In this document: in pieces, positions 47,748 through 56,390 of the stretch | Layout of the letters: each line of letters opens with the position of its first letter | Numbering within the stretch: position 1 is the stretch's first letter | Assembly (NCBI GenBank): GCA_963797265.1 | Contig: CAWCOY010000002.1 | Location: 124,001-188,000 of the forward strand | Origin: DASUPK01 sp963797265 | GTDB taxonomy: Bacteria; Actinomycetota; Thermoleophilia; Solirubrobacterales; 70-9 | Direction: 5' to 3' | DNA length: 64,000 bases | Notes under the pieces: generated by a model | Database searches by the model: none | Seen by the model: only the letters and a program-made list of their open reading frames with translations | What the model was told of the DNA's origin: nothing | Made by a program: the position numbers and the translations under genes

Positions 47748-49754
47748 ATGGCCATGAGCGAGCACCGCCTGCCGGAGCGGGACCGGCCATGGGTAATGCG
47801 GACCTACGCAGGGCATTCCGACGCCCGCCGCTCGAACGAGCTCTACCGCAAGAACCTCGCCAAGGGCCAGACCGGCCTGTCCGTCGCCTTTGACCTGCCT
47901 ACGCAGACGGGCTACGACCCCGATGCCGAGCTGGCGCGCGGCGAGGTCGGCAAGGTCGGCGTCTCGATCGTCCACAAGGGCGACATGCACACGCTCTTCG
48001 ACGGCATCCCGCTCGGCGAGATGAACACCTCGATGACGATCAACGCCACCGCCGCCTGGCTGCTCGCGCTCTACGCGACGGTCGCCGAGGAGAACGGAAT
48101 AGATCGCGCCGACCTTACGGGGACCACCCAGAACGACATCATCAAGGAGTACCTCTCGCGCGGCACCTACGCCTTCCCGCCCGGGCCCTCGATGCGGCTG
48201 ATCGCAGACACGGTCGCCTTCACGGTCAACGAGATCCCCAAGTGGAACCCGATCAACGTCTGCTCCTACCACCTGCAGGAGGCGGGCGCCACGCCCGTGC
48301 AGGAAATCGCCTACGCCCTCTCCACCGCCATCGCCGTCCTCGACGAGGTCAGGGCCCGCGGACAAGTCGCCGGCGAGGACTTCCCCAAGGTCTTCGGGCG
48401 CATCTCCTTCTTCGTCAACGCCGGCGTCCGCTTCATCGAGGAGCACGCCAAGCTGCGCGCCATGGGCGAGATGTGGGAGTGGATCGGCCGCAACCGCTAC
48501 GAGGTCACCGAGCCGAAGTTCCTGCGCCTCCGCTACGGCGTCCAGGTCAACTCGCTCGGCCTCACCGAGTCCCAGCCCGAGAACAACGTCCCCCGCATCG
48601 TGCTCGAGGCCCTGGCGGTGACGCTCGGCCGTGACACCCGCGCCCGCGCGATTCAGCTTCCCGCCTGGAACGAGGCGCTCGGACTCCCCCGCCCCTGGGA
48701 CCAGCAGTGGAGCCTTCGCATCCAGCAGATCCTCGCCAACGAGACCGACCTGCTCGAGTACCCCGACATCTTCGAGGGCTCGAAGGTCATGGACGGGCTA
48801 GTCGCCGAACTCGTGGAAGGCGCCAAGGCGGAGATGAGGGCGGTCGAGGAGAACGGCGGCGCAGTCGAGGCGGTTCCCTACATGAAGGCCCAGCTCGTCG
48901 AGTCGAACCGCGAGAGAATCGCCAAGATCGAGCGCGGTGAAGTCACCGTCGTCGGCCAGAACAAATTCACCGAGACCGAGGACTCCCCGCTCACCACCGG
49001 CGAAGACGGCGGCATTCTCACCCCGGACCCTGAAATCGAGCGCGAGCGGATCGCCGCGCTAGAGGAGTGGCGCGCCCAGCGCGACCAGTCGGCCGTCGAC
49101 GCCGCGCTGGAGACGCTCGCAGGGGCCGCCAGGGACGAGTCCACCAACATCCTGCCGGCGACGATCGAGGCGGCCAAGGCCGGCGCGACCACGGGCGAGT
49201 GGGCCGGCGTCCTGCGCGACGTCTTCGGCGACTACCGCGCCCCCACGGGCGTCGGGGAGGCGGCCGCCGGCGGCTCCGTAAACGGCGACGTGCTCGGGCA
49301 GGTGCGCGACCGCGTCGCCAAGGTCTCCCAGGAGATCGGCCACCCGATCCGCATCCTGATCGGGAAGCCGGGCCTGGACGGCCATTCCAACGGCGCCGAG
49401 CAGATCGCCGTCCGCGCTCGCGACGTGGGCATGGAGGTGATCTACCAGGGCATTCGCCTGACGCCCGAGCAGATCGCCAAATCGGCCGTCGAGGAGGACG
49501 TCGACGTCGTCGGCCTCTCGATCCTCTCCGGCTCTCACCGCGAGCTGGTGCCCAGGGTCGTCGAGCTCCTCCGGGCGGACGGCGCCGACATTCCCGTGGT
49601 CGTCGGCGGGATCATCCCGGCGATCGACGCCGCCGCCATGCGCGAGGCGGGGGTCGACGGTGTCTATACGCCCAAGGACTTCGAGATCAACCGGATAATG
49701 GGACAGATCGCGGAGCTGGTGGCCGAGCGCCACCGCGCCGCCCAGCCAGCCTGA
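47748..49754 (+). CDS. ecm: Ethylmalonyl-CoA mutase (B12-dependent)
   Basis: Ecm converts ethylmalonyl-CoA to methylsuccinyl-CoA with adenosylcobalamin. The 668-residue single chain has the mutase barrel (RTYAGHSDARRSNELYRKNLAKGQTGLSVAFDLPTQTG, in two parts; NDIIKEYLSRGTYAFPPGPSMRL; SFFVNAGVRFIEE) and a C-terminal B12 domain with GKPGLDGHSNGAEQIA (DxHxxG, near 543) and GLSILSGSH. The fused form and sequence blocks match MeaA/Ecm rather than the two-subunit methylmalonyl-CoA mutase. ATG 47748 or 47754 are both possible. With ccr, the mesaconyl-CoA hydratase gene and mcl1 it forms the ethylmalonyl-CoA pathway. No cobalamin riboswitch is visible upstream. Confidence 0.92.
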   Translation: MAMSEHRLPERDRPWVMRTYAGHSDARRSNELYRKNLAKGQTGLSVAFDLPTQTGYDPDAELARGEVGKVGVSIVHKGDMHTLFDGIPLGEMNTSMTINATAAWLLALYATVAEENGIDRADLTGTTQNDIIKEYLSRGTYAFPPGPSMRLIADTVAFTVNEIPKWNPINVCSYHLQEAGATPVQEIAYALSTAIAVLDEVRARGQVAGEDFPKVFGRISFFVNAGVRFIEEHAKLRAMGEMWEWIGRNRYEVTEPKFLRLRYGVQVNSLGLTESQPENNVPRIVLEALAVTLGRDTRARAIQLPAWNEALGLPRPWDQQWSLRIQQILANETDLLEYPDIFEGSKVMDGLVAELVEGAKAEMRAVEENGGAVEAVPYMKAQLVESNRERIAKIERGEVTVVGQNKFTETEDSPLTTGEDGGILTPDPEIERERIAALEEWRAQRDQSAVDAALETLAGAARDESTNILPATIEAAKAGATTGEWAGVLRDVFGDYRAPTGVGEAAAGGSVNGDVLGQVRDRVAKVSQEIGHPIRILIGKPGLDGHSNGAEQIAVRARDVGMEVIYQGIRLTPEQIAKSAVEEDVDVVGLSILSGSHRELVPRVVELLRADGADIPVVVGGIIPAIDAAAMREAGVDGVYTPKDFEINRIMGQIAELVAERHRAAQPA

Positions 49755-49765
49755 GGGAGGGATTG

Positions 49766-50038
49766 ATGAGGCGCTTGCTGACCATCGCCGTGGCCACCGG
49801 CCTGCTCTGCGCGGCACTGCTGATCACCGCCGGGGCCACCGCGGCAGTCAAGTGCGGCGGAGGGGTGACCGTCAAGGGCGGCACCGCCTGCTCGAAGGCC
49901 AAGAGGATCGTCAAGGAGTTCAAGAACCGGCGCAAGGCGCACGTCCAGGGGTTCGACTGCACCGGCAGGAGGGCCGGCGGGCGCTGGGTCGAGGTCAACT
50001 GCAAGCTCCAGAACAAGCGGATCCACTGGGGCGCCTGA
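49766..50038 (+). CDS. Small secreted protein with four cysteines
   Basis: The 90-residue product has a signal peptide (LLTIAVATGLLCAALLITAGATAA), then a short basic domain with CGGGV, ACSKAKRIVKEF, FDCTGRRA and VNCKLQNKRIHWG. The spacing of Cys in the mature part suggests two disulfides. GAGGGAGGGA lies just before ATG 49766. This small fold recurs in many Thermoleophilia-like secreted proteins as far as I recall; the function is unknown. It begins 11 bases after the ecm stop. Confidence 0.7.
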   Translation: MRRLLTIAVATGLLCAALLITAGATAAVKCGGGVTVKGGTACSKAKRIVKEFKNRRKAHVQGFDCTGRRAGGRWVEVNCKLQNKRIHWGA

Positions 50039-50094
50039 AGGCCCTGGAGCCCAAAGCTGGCGCCGAGGGCGCCTGGGCGCTTCAATAGGGAGAG

Positions 50095-50661
50095 ATGACC
50101 GAGCTCGACGGAGACCGCTCGGCCTGGCTGCGCTGCTACCGCTGCTGGGCCCGGGATCTCGAAGTCCAGATGCACTACGACGCGATCCTCCGCATCGATC
50201 CGGAGAGCGGAGAGCCCTCGGAGCGACTCGACGAGGTCCAGGAGGCGGTCGTGCAGTGCCTGCGCTGCCTGCACGACCAGCCGCACCTGACGATCCAGGA
50301 CGACAGGGTCGTCCCCGTCGAGGACCGCTGGGAGCGAATGGTCGCCGGCACCCCCTGGGTCGCCTCCTGCACCGTCACGGTCGACCAGGACCAGGTCGAG
50401 AGCTGCTCGGGCCCCGAGGCGGCCGAGTCGCTCACCTACGGCTCCTTCGGCGAGGCCGGGACTCGCGAGTTCTTCACCCACGTCCGCTTCCACAAGCACG
50501 ACGAGGAGCGGATCATCGTCCACCTGCTGGTCGAGCTCTACGCGCGCTCGGCCGAGGAGGCGACCGAGGTCCTCGAGGAGGCCTCCCGCGGCGTGCTGGA
50601 GATCACCTCGCTGGCAGAGGAGTCACGCCCGCCGGCGCACGCGCCCGACGAGGCGCACTAG
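50095..50661 (+). CDS. Hypothetical protein with two CxxC pairs
   Basis: The 188-residue acidic protein begins SAWLRCYRCWARDLEVQ and has a second pair in VVQCLRCLHDQPH; the two CxxC knuckles could bind zinc. The middle (TPWVASCTVTVDQDQVESCSG and EFFTHVRFHKHDEERIIVHLLVELYA) looks like an alpha-beta domain. No family is recognised. Its end overlaps the DUF5995-type gene on the other strand by four bases. Confidence 0.65.
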   Translation: MTELDGDRSAWLRCYRCWARDLEVQMHYDAILRIDPESGEPSERLDEVQEAVVQCLRCLHDQPHLTIQDDRVVPVEDRWERMVAGTPWVASCTVTVDQDQVESCSGPEAAESLTYGSFGEAGTREFFTHVRFHKHDEERIIVHLLVELYARSAEEATEVLEEASRGVLEITSLAEESRPPAHAPDEAH

Positions 50662-51571
50662 CTACCCAGCTGCTTCGCGCAGTATGCGCGGCTGGCCCGG
50701 ATCCCGGGCACCTGGGTGAGCGCGATTCCCCGGGCCCACCCCGCGGCGTTCGCCTCGATCTGGTTTGCGACCTGCTGGCGGGCGCTCTCGGTCGGCGCGG
50801 TCAGCAGCCGTTCGGCATTGCGCCAGACGAGCTCACGCCAGACCCGGACCACCTCGAGGCCGGCGATGTTGTCCGCGGGGACCAGGCTCGAGTTCGTCAC
50901 CGAGATCAGCGGGTCATAGCGCTGCCGGATCGCCTCGACGACCGGCTCGTAGCCACGATTCAGCACCTCGTTGATCGTGTCGTGGTCCGGCTTGCGAGTG
51001 GTGCCGTCGGGCATGCGGACACCGAGGGCGGCGATCACGAACGGCATGTCGTTCTGCACGTGGGCGTTGATCCCGAGCAGCATCTCCTGGGCGCCGGTGA
51101 TCTGCCCGCGCGCGCCGCCTGCTCGAAGGCGATCCGCCAGGCGGGCGCAACCTGTCCCCCGTTCTCCCAGGCCTGGACGGTGTCGAAGTAGAAGTCCGCG
51201 AACAGCGCGTCCTCCGTGAACAGGTAATTCGGGTCCGCGAGCGTCCCCGCGTCGGTGTCGACATAGCGCCGGATCTCCTTGGTGAGCTCGAGGTAGGTGG
51301 TCGCAAAGACCGCCCGGTGGTCGCAGCCAAGCCGGTCGCGGAGGTCGGTCATCCGCTCGATCTCGGTGTCGATGCAGCCGACGGCAGGCGTCGCGCAATA
51401 CGGAACCGGTCCCGGCTGAGGCTCGGTCGGGGTGCCCGGCAGGGGCGCCAGCAACGCCGTCCAGTTCGTATTGGGCACGAGCAGCGAATTGCCCAACGCC
51501 GGGGAAGCGGCGCACGCGAACGCACCCACGACGAGGCAAACCAGCGTCGCCAGACGTACACGCCCACCCAT
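50658..51571 (-). pseudogene. DUF5995-family protein, frameshifted in a GC run
   Basis: The N-terminal frame from ATG 51571 (signal-like LATLVCLVVGAFACAASPALG) gives DLRDRLGCDHRAVFATTYLELTKEIRRYV and QVAPAWRIAFEQAAR, then shifts frame at the CGCGCGCG run 51107-51114. The C-terminal frame continues with GAQEMLLGINAHVQNDMPFVIAAL, KPDHDTINEVLNRGYEPVV and stops at 50658. Both parts match the DUF5995 family. The shift falls in a dinucleotide repeat, so slippage or an assembly error is plausible. Function unknown; exported. Confidence 0.7.
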
Positions 51572-51650
51572 CCAGGCGGCGATCCTAGTCCGATGATTGG
51601 CCGGGCGGCGCACCCGGTGAGGGTTATTGGGGGTCGCGCTTCGGCTTCGC

Positions 51651-51694
51651 CATTAAACGGGGTGCTCCTCGGCTAACGCCTCGGACCACCCTCG
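51651..51694 (-). repeat. Palindromic repeat, family 1, copy B
   Basis: On the - strand: CGAGGGT, GGTCC-GA-GGC-gtta-GCC-GA-GGAGC (51664-51687), ACCCCGTTTAATG. It provides the last residues (GEGGPRR) and the TAG stop of the small gene at 51673-51867. It is closest to the copy at 31016-31059 in the loop design (GA, four-base loop). Confidence 0.75.
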
Positions 51695-51867
51695 CCTCTG
51701 CCGGGGTCCTTGACCGCCTCGCCGGCGGCCTTCGCCTTGTCCTTCACGCTGCCCTTGCCCGTGGCGATGTCCTTGAGCTCCTCGGCGTCCTCCTTGAGGG
51801 CCTCGGTGCCGCCGCGCTTGTTGACGATCTTCTTCGCCTGGTCTGTGAGTCGTCTCAGGTTGACCAT
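51673..51867 (-). CDS. Small CsbD-like helical protein
   Basis: The 64-residue highly charged protein (RRLTDQAKKIVNKRGGTEALKEDAEELKDIATGKGSVKDKAKAAGEAVKDP) resembles CsbD/antitoxin-like Lys/Ala/Asp-rich stress proteins. It has no membrane segment. The final codons and the stop lie in a palindromic repeat, so the natural C-terminus may have been lost. The stop-to-start distance to the downstream hydratase gene's other side is eight bases (51868-51875), so it may be co-transcribed with that gene. Confidence 0.6.
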   Translation of the reverse strand: MVNLRRLTDQAKKIVNKRGGTEALKEDAEELKDIATGKGSVKDKAKAAGEAVKDPGRGEGGPRR

Positions 51868-51875
51868 CCGTTCTC

Positions 51876-52391
51876 CTAACCGTGTTCCTTCCGCGGTACG
51901 AGGACCGCTCGCTTGAACTCGGCCACAAGTGTCCCATCCTGGTTGTAGGCGCGGGTGTGCACGCGAACCACGCCCCGGTCGGGCTTCGACTCGGACGGCC
52001 TGACCTCGAGCACCTCGGACTCGACGAACAGCGTGTCGCCGTGGAAGACGGGGTTGGGGTGGCTGAGGTCGTCGGTGGCCAGGTTGGCGATCGCCTTGCC
52101 GGAGACGTCGTTCACGGTCATGCCGAAGACCAGCGAGTAGACGTACGGCCCCGCTACCACGTTCCTGCCCTGCTGCGACTGCGCGGCGTACACGTCGTTC
52201 ACGTGCAGCGGGTGGTGGTTCATGGTGAGGAGGCAGAAGAGGTGGTCCTCGGACTCCGTGATCGTCTTCGCGGGCCAGTGCTTGTAGACGGCGCCGACCT
52301 CGAACTCCTCGAGGAAGCGCCCATACTCGTGGGACCCGGAGGCCTCTCGCTCGGACTGGTCGGTGGTCAGCTGGTGGTTCTCGTCACTCAT
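51876..52391 (-). CDS. MaoC-family hydratase, probable mesaconyl-CoA hydratase
   Basis: The 171-residue hotdog-fold protein has the R-hydratase pattern DHLFCLLTMNHHPLHVNDVYAAQ (catalytic Asp/His region), VVAGPYVYSLVFGM and FHGDTLFVESEVLEV. Among MaoC proteins, the block with HWPAKTITESEDHLFC is typical of the actinobacterial mesaconyl-CoA hydratase (Mch), which hydrates mesaconyl-C1-CoA to methylmalyl-CoA. The start at 52391 is the ATG before MSDENHQ; the frame is open to 52526. Assignment as Mch also rests on ccr, ecm and mcl1 in the same region. Confidence 0.82.
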   Translation of the reverse strand: MSDENHQLTTDQSEREASGSHEYGRFLEEFEVGAVYKHWPAKTITESEDHLFCLLTMNHHPLHVNDVYAAQSQQGRNVVAGPYVYSLVFGMTVNDVSGKAIANLATDDLSHPNPVFHGDTLFVESEVLEVRPSESKPDRGVVRVHTRAYNQDGTLVAEFKRAVLVPRKEHG

Positions 52392-52458
52392 CGGTTGGGT
52401 CGGTCTCCTCGAGTCGTGTGTGACTCCTCCCCGGGTGCGGCGCGTGATGGTACGTGAG

Positions 52459-53553
52459 TCAGGCGATCCGAGCCTCCATACCCTCGAACCGCGCGATGTC
52501 GGCGATCTCGGCGTCGACCTTGTCATCCAGCCGCTCCCGCTCGGCCTTCGGGAGATTGAGCGAGATCTCGAGGCGCCCGCCCTTGCGGGCCGAGCGCCAG
52601 CCTCCGACGACGGTTCCGTCCTCGACGATCACCGGGCGGATCCAGCCGCCGCCGCCCTCCTTGACGTGGATGGCGTGCTCGCCGGAGACCGAGAAAGCGC
52701 GGTCCTTCCAGCCCAGCAGGTAGGTGTCGAAGTTGCCGAGCATCCGGACCTGGCCCGCCCGCGGCAGCCGGGGGAGGCCACCGCGCGGCGCGAGCATGAC
52801 CTCGTCCCCCACGCGGACCTCCTCGATCTCCCTGGAGATCGACTCGAGCCCGGCGCGGACGTCGCGCAGCGGCAGGCCCGACCAGTAGGCGAAATCGCGG
52901 TCCGTGGCCGGAGCGAAGGCACGGATGTAGACACGCGCCAGCTCGCTCAGGGCCCTGTCCCGGTCGAAGGCAGGCGCCTTCCCCAGCCAGTCCTCGCGTC
53001 TCACGAGGCATGCCTGGGCCCCACGGTCGGGGCCGAGACAGGCGATGCCCGAGACGACCGCGGTCAGGGCGATGTGCATCCCGGTCTGCGAGCTCAGCTC
53101 GATCCCGGCCCTAGCGATGCGCTCCCGGACCTCGGTGCGCGTCAGAGGCCCCTCTTCCTCCAGCACCCGAGCGGTCACGCGTAACGCCTTGTCCTGCTTC
53201 GCCTTCGGCAGGCCGAGCTGGGCGAGACGGCGACGCGACCAGCGCTCGATGCCGGGCTCGAAGAGCGGCAGCCACCAGCCGGCGTCATCGGTCGGAATCA
53301 TGTGGATCGTCATCCGCATCACCCAGGTGCGCAGCAGCGAGCGCTCCTCCGTTCTCGCACGCCTGGTGTCCGCGGCGGTGAGAGTTCGGCTGCGCGAGCG
53401 GAACGTCTGCGGACCTGCGTAGACGTCCTGCGCCTGCGCCCCGGCGATCGAGCGGGCGATCTCGGCGGGATCGCGAGCGGAGGTCGGCCGGTGAATCAGC
53501 TGCGTGGCGGCGCGCAGGCGCGCCAGCCCTGCGGGATCAACCCCCCTGCCCAC
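52459..53553 (-). CDS. Winged-helix protein of the AlkZ/YcaQ-like (HTH_42) family
   Basis: The 364-residue protein has the three-winged-helix layout of AlkZ DNA glycosylases, with the N-terminal AGAQAQDVYAGPQTFRSR that fits the catalytic QxQ motif (QAQ), RTWVMRMTIHMIPTDDAGW, EGPLTRTEVRERIARAGIE and LGNFDTYLLGWKDR. AlkZ enzymes unhook interstrand crosslinks and are often found in antibiotic producers. Many relatives are uncharacterised, so a DNA-repair role is an inference. The gene is four bases upstream of the SCP2-like gene's end on the same strand. Confidence 0.8.
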   Translation of the reverse strand: MGRGVDPAGLARLRAATQLIHRPTSARDPAEIARSIAGAQAQDVYAGPQTFRSRSRTLTAADTRRARTEERSLLRTWVMRMTIHMIPTDDAGWWLPLFEPGIERWSRRRLAQLGLPKAKQDKALRVTARVLEEEGPLTRTEVRERIARAGIELSSQTGMHIALTAVVSGIACLGPDRGAQACLVRREDWLGKAPAFDRDRALSELARVYIRAFAPATDRDFAYWSGLPLRDVRAGLESISREIEEVRVGDEVMLAPRGGLPRLPRAGQVRMLGNFDTYLLGWKDRAFSVSGEHAIHVKEGGGGWIRPVIVEDGTVVGGWRSARKGGRLEISLNLPKAERERLDDKVDAEIADIARFEGMEARIA

Positions 53554-53557
53554 TCCC

Positions 53558-53923
53558 CTAGTGGACCTTCTTGGTGCGAACCCGCTGCTCGTGGCGCTGA
53601 ACCACCTGAGCGATCAGCTTCAGGATGTTCGCGTCGCCGGTCGCGCGGATGTGGCCGTTCTCCACCGCCTGGATGTAGTCGCTGACATGCCCCTCGGTGG
53701 CCAGCTCGTTGAAGTCCGAGCGCTGGATCGCCATGGTCACTCGCGCGTCTTCCGTCGAGGCCGCCTTCGTGATCTTGGGACCGGGCACCTCGACCCGGAA
53801 CATCTGGATGTCGCCCCTCCCCCGCAGCTCGAGCTCGAAGACCAGCTTGAGCTGTGCGAGCGCCGGCACCTCGGCCTGGAAGCGCTCGATCGCGGTCTTG
53901 ATCAGATCCTGGGTCGACGCCAT
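53558..53923 (-). CDS. SCP2-like sterol-carrier-domain protein
   Basis: The 121-residue protein has the SCP2 fold pattern: an amphipathic helix TQDLIKTAIERFQAEVPAL, KLVFELELRGRGDIQMFRVEV, DARVTMAIQRSDFNELATEG and IKATGD-like HIRATGDANILKLIAQV. Such domains bind lipids or acyl-CoAs and often accompany lipid or polyketide enzymes. It lies between the AlkZ-like gene and an SDR gene, all on one strand, with gaps of 1-4 bases. Confidence 0.75.
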   Translation of the reverse strand: MASTQDLIKTAIERFQAEVPALAQLKLVFELELRGRGDIQMFRVEVPGPKITKAASTEDARVTMAIQRSDFNELATEGHVSDYIQAVENGHIRATGDANILKLIAQVVQRHEQRVRTKKVH

Positions 53924-53924
53924 A

Positions 53925-54599
53925 TCACCAAGGTATTGGCTTGCGGTTCCGGAAGAAGCCCCCAGTGGGCCCGTCGTCCGGCAGCGTCGCGAGCCAGACG
54001 GCCGTGTCCGCGCCCTCTTCGACCGAGCGCGGCGCGCCAGACCCGCCCATGTCGGTCCTCACCCAGCCCGGGCACATCGTGTTCACCTTGACCCACCGCT
54101 CGTCGGAGGCAAGCGTGCGAGTGAGGGCGTTGAGCGCCGCCTTCGAGAGCCGGTAGGCGGCGCGGCCTCCGTTCATGTCGGAGAGTTGCCCCGCGCCGCT
54201 GGAGACGTTGACGATCCGCGGCTGGGAGCTGTCGCGCATCAGCGGCAGGAAGGCCTCGATCAGGCGCCAGGGTCCGAAGGTGTTGACCTCGAGCACCTCG
54301 CGCGCGCGGTCGAGGTCGTAGTCCGCGGCGCCGACGGGGTCACCGTAGACGCCCGCGTTGTTGACCAGGGCGTCGAGGTGGCCAGGGTCGGAGCCGATCT
54401 GCTCTTGAGCCGCATCGACCGTGTCCTGGTCGGTGACATCGAGCTCGATGGGGACGATCCGCTCGCCCTCCTCGACGTCATCGGGATCGCGCGCGCCCGC
54501 GAAGACGACGAAGCCGTCCGCGGCGAGCTGGCGAGCGATCTCCGCGCCGATCCCTCGGCTCGTCCCGCTGACCAGCGCCACCCTCCGTTCCTCAGCCAC
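53925..54599 (-). CDS. Short-chain dehydrogenase/reductase
   Basis: The 224-residue enzyme has the cofactor motif SGTSRGIGAEIA (about 11-22), VNNAGVYGD, the catalytic Ser in VNVSSGAGQ and YRLSK (Tyr-Lys), and a CPGWVRTDMGG segment that resembles carbonyl reductase-like SDRs. The Ala-Arg after strand 2 (FAGARDPD) fits NADP(H). The substrate is unknown. It starts 31 bases downstream of the acyl-CoA dehydrogenase gene on the same strand. Confidence 0.88.
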   Translation of the reverse strand: MAEERRVALVSGTSRGIGAEIARQLAADGFVVFAGARDPDDVEEGERIVPIELDVTDQDTVDAAQEQIGSDPGHLDALVNNAGVYGDPVGAADYDLDRAREVLEVNTFGPWRLIEAFLPLMRDSSQPRIVNVSSGAGQLSDMNGGRAAYRLSKAALNALTRTLASDERWVKVNTMCPGWVRTDMGGSGAPRSVEEGADTAVWLATLPDDGPTGGFFRNRKPIPW

Positions 54600-54629
54600 C
54601 GACCCAGTCTAGGAAGGCGGGTTAGCCGG

Positions 54630-55856
54630 CTAGATCTTGTTCCGCTCGAGCAGCTTCTTGCCGATCACCATCCGCTGGATCTCGGACGTCCCCTCACCGA
54701 TCAGGAGCAGCGGCGCATCGCGGTAGAGCCGCTCGATCTCGTATTCCTTCGAGTAGCCGTAGCCGCCGTGGATCCTGAATGACTCCTCGACGACCTCCTT
54801 GCCGGTCTCACTGGCCAGCAGCTTCGCCATCCCGGCCTCGAGGTCCGAGCGCTCGCCCGCGTCCTTCATGCGTGCGGCCTTCCGGGTGACCAGGCGGGCC
54901 GCCTCGACCTTGGTCGCCATGTCGGCCAGCTTGAACTGGATCGCCTGGTGCTGGGCGATCGGCTTGCCGAAGGTCTTGCGCTCCTGGCTGTAGCGGAGCG
55001 CGAGCTCGAGGGCGCGCTGCGCGATGCCGACGCCGCGCGCGGCGACGTTCACCCGGCCGACCTCGAGGGCGTCCATCATCTGGACGAATCCCTTGCCGAG
55101 CCCCTCCTCCTCGCCGCCCAGGATCCGCTCCGGAGGGCACTTGTAGCCGTTGTAGACCAGCTCGGTCGACTCGACGCCTTTGTAGCCCATCTTCTTGATC
55201 TTGGGCGGGATCTCGAGACCGGCGAAGTCGCCCTCGTTGCTCTCCTTCCACGGCTCCTTCTCGGTGATGAAGCAGGTCATCCCCTTGTAGGGCGGATCGG
55301 CCTTCGGGTCGTTCTTCATCAACACGAAGACGACGCTCGAGCCGAGCCCGTTCGTGACCCACATCTTCTGGCCGTTCAGCTCCCACTTGCCGTCCTCGCT
55401 CTTGGTGGCCGTGGCCTTGATGCCCTGCACGTCGGAGCCAACCTCGGGCTCCGAGAGCGAGAAGGCGGCGCGGATCTCGCCGGTCGCCATCTTCGGCAGG
55501 AAGTACTGCTTCTGCTCGTCGGTGCCGAACTTGATCAGCAGGTAGGAGCCGATGAAGTGGGTGTTGACGACGCCGGAGATCGAGATCCAGCCGCGCGAGA
55601 GCTCCTCGACGATCATCGCGTAGGTGGTCAGGTCGAGACCCATGCCGCCGTATTCCTCGGGGATCGTCACCCCGAAGAGGCCGAGCTCCTTCATCTGCTC
55701 GACGATCGGCTCGGGGAACTTGTCCTCGTGGTCGTACTCCTCGGCGTTTGGGAGGATTTCGTTGTCGACGAAGTTGCGGACCATCTCGACGATGGCCTGC
55801 TGCTCGTCGGTCATCTCCTGGTAGGTCGTCTGCTGCTGCTCGGTGGCTACGGCCAT
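54630..55856 (-). CDS. Acyl-CoA dehydrogenase, probable methylsuccinyl-CoA dehydrogenase
   Basis: A flavin-dependent dehydrogenase of 408 residues with LFGVTIPEEYGGMGLDLTTYAM, the FAD motif AAFSLSEPEVGSD, GKWELNGQKMWVTNG, RKTFGKPIAQHQAIQFKLADM, YGYSKEYEIERLYRDA and the catalytic Glu in IGEGTSEIQRM. Its sequence is like the actinobacterial enzymes found with ccr, ecm and mcl1 that are thought to oxidise methylsuccinyl-CoA to mesaconyl-CoA. The Rhodobacter enzyme is longer (about 550 residues), so the assignment rests on context. ATG 55856 is the start. Confidence 0.84.
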   Translation of the reverse strand: MAVATEQQQTTYQEMTDEQQAIVEMVRNFVDNEILPNAEEYDHEDKFPEPIVEQMKELGLFGVTIPEEYGGMGLDLTTYAMIVEELSRGWISISGVVNTHFIGSYLLIKFGTDEQKQYFLPKMATGEIRAAFSLSEPEVGSDVQGIKATATKSEDGKWELNGQKMWVTNGLGSSVVFVLMKNDPKADPPYKGMTCFITEKEPWKESNEGDFAGLEIPPKIKKMGYKGVESTELVYNGYKCPPERILGGEEEGLGKGFVQMMDALEVGRVNVAARGVGIAQRALELALRYSQERKTFGKPIAQHQAIQFKLADMATKVEAARLVTRKAARMKDAGERSDLEAGMAKLLASETGKEVVEESFRIHGGYGYSKEYEIERLYRDAPLLLIGEGTSEIQRMVIGKKLLERNKI

Positions 55857-55928
55857 GGCTCCTCTGAAGTCGCGGTTTGAGACCCTCCCTACGCCGAAGG
55901 ATAGTGAGGGGGCGCTAGGCTCGGCAGG

Positions 55929-56390
55929 ATGTCCGGAGAGCTGACCACCGCGGAGCTCGCGGCGCTCATCAGCGAGGGCGGGCCCTTCTCGGCTGGGAGC
56001 TCGCTGACGGGAGACGAGCTCATCGAGTCCATCGGCGAGCTGCTCCGCTACAACGCGCATCCGGAGTTCGTGACCGTGATGACGAGCGAGTCGGTGACTC
56101 AGGACTACCCCGGAGTGGAGGGGTTCGAAGAGGCGTGGACCGACTGGCTGAGCCCCTACGAGGGCTTCCGGATCGAGCTGGATGAGGTGATCCAGCTCGA
56201 CGACAAGCTGGTCTTTCTCGTCCGGCAGATTGCGACGACGCGACACAGCTCGGTGGAGGTCGAGACTCCCAGCGCGGCGGTCTGGTGGCTCGAGGACGGG
56301 AAGATCCGCCAGGCCGGCTTCTACCTTGATCGTCGCGCAGGGATGAAGGCGGCCGGGCTGGCTTCACCCGACCACCCCCCTGCCGACTAG
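55929..56390 (+). CDS. NTF2-like (SnoaL-type) protein
   Basis: The 153-residue protein follows the NTF2-like pattern: LTGDELIESIGELLRYNAHPEFVTVM, VEGFEEAWTDWLSPYEGFRIELDEVIQLDDKLVFLV and VWWLEDGKIRQAGFYLDRRAGMKAAGL. It is the third member in the window. Function unknown. It is divergent from the methylsuccinyl-CoA dehydrogenase gene and its stop abuts that of the PadR gene. Confidence 0.8.
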   Translation: MSGELTTAELAALISEGGPFSAGSSLTGDELIESIGELLRYNAHPEFVTVMTSESVTQDYPGVEGFEEAWTDWLSPYEGFRIELDEVIQLDDKLVFLVRQIATTRHSSVEVETPSAAVWWLEDGKIRQAGFYLDRRAGMKAAGLASPDHPPAD

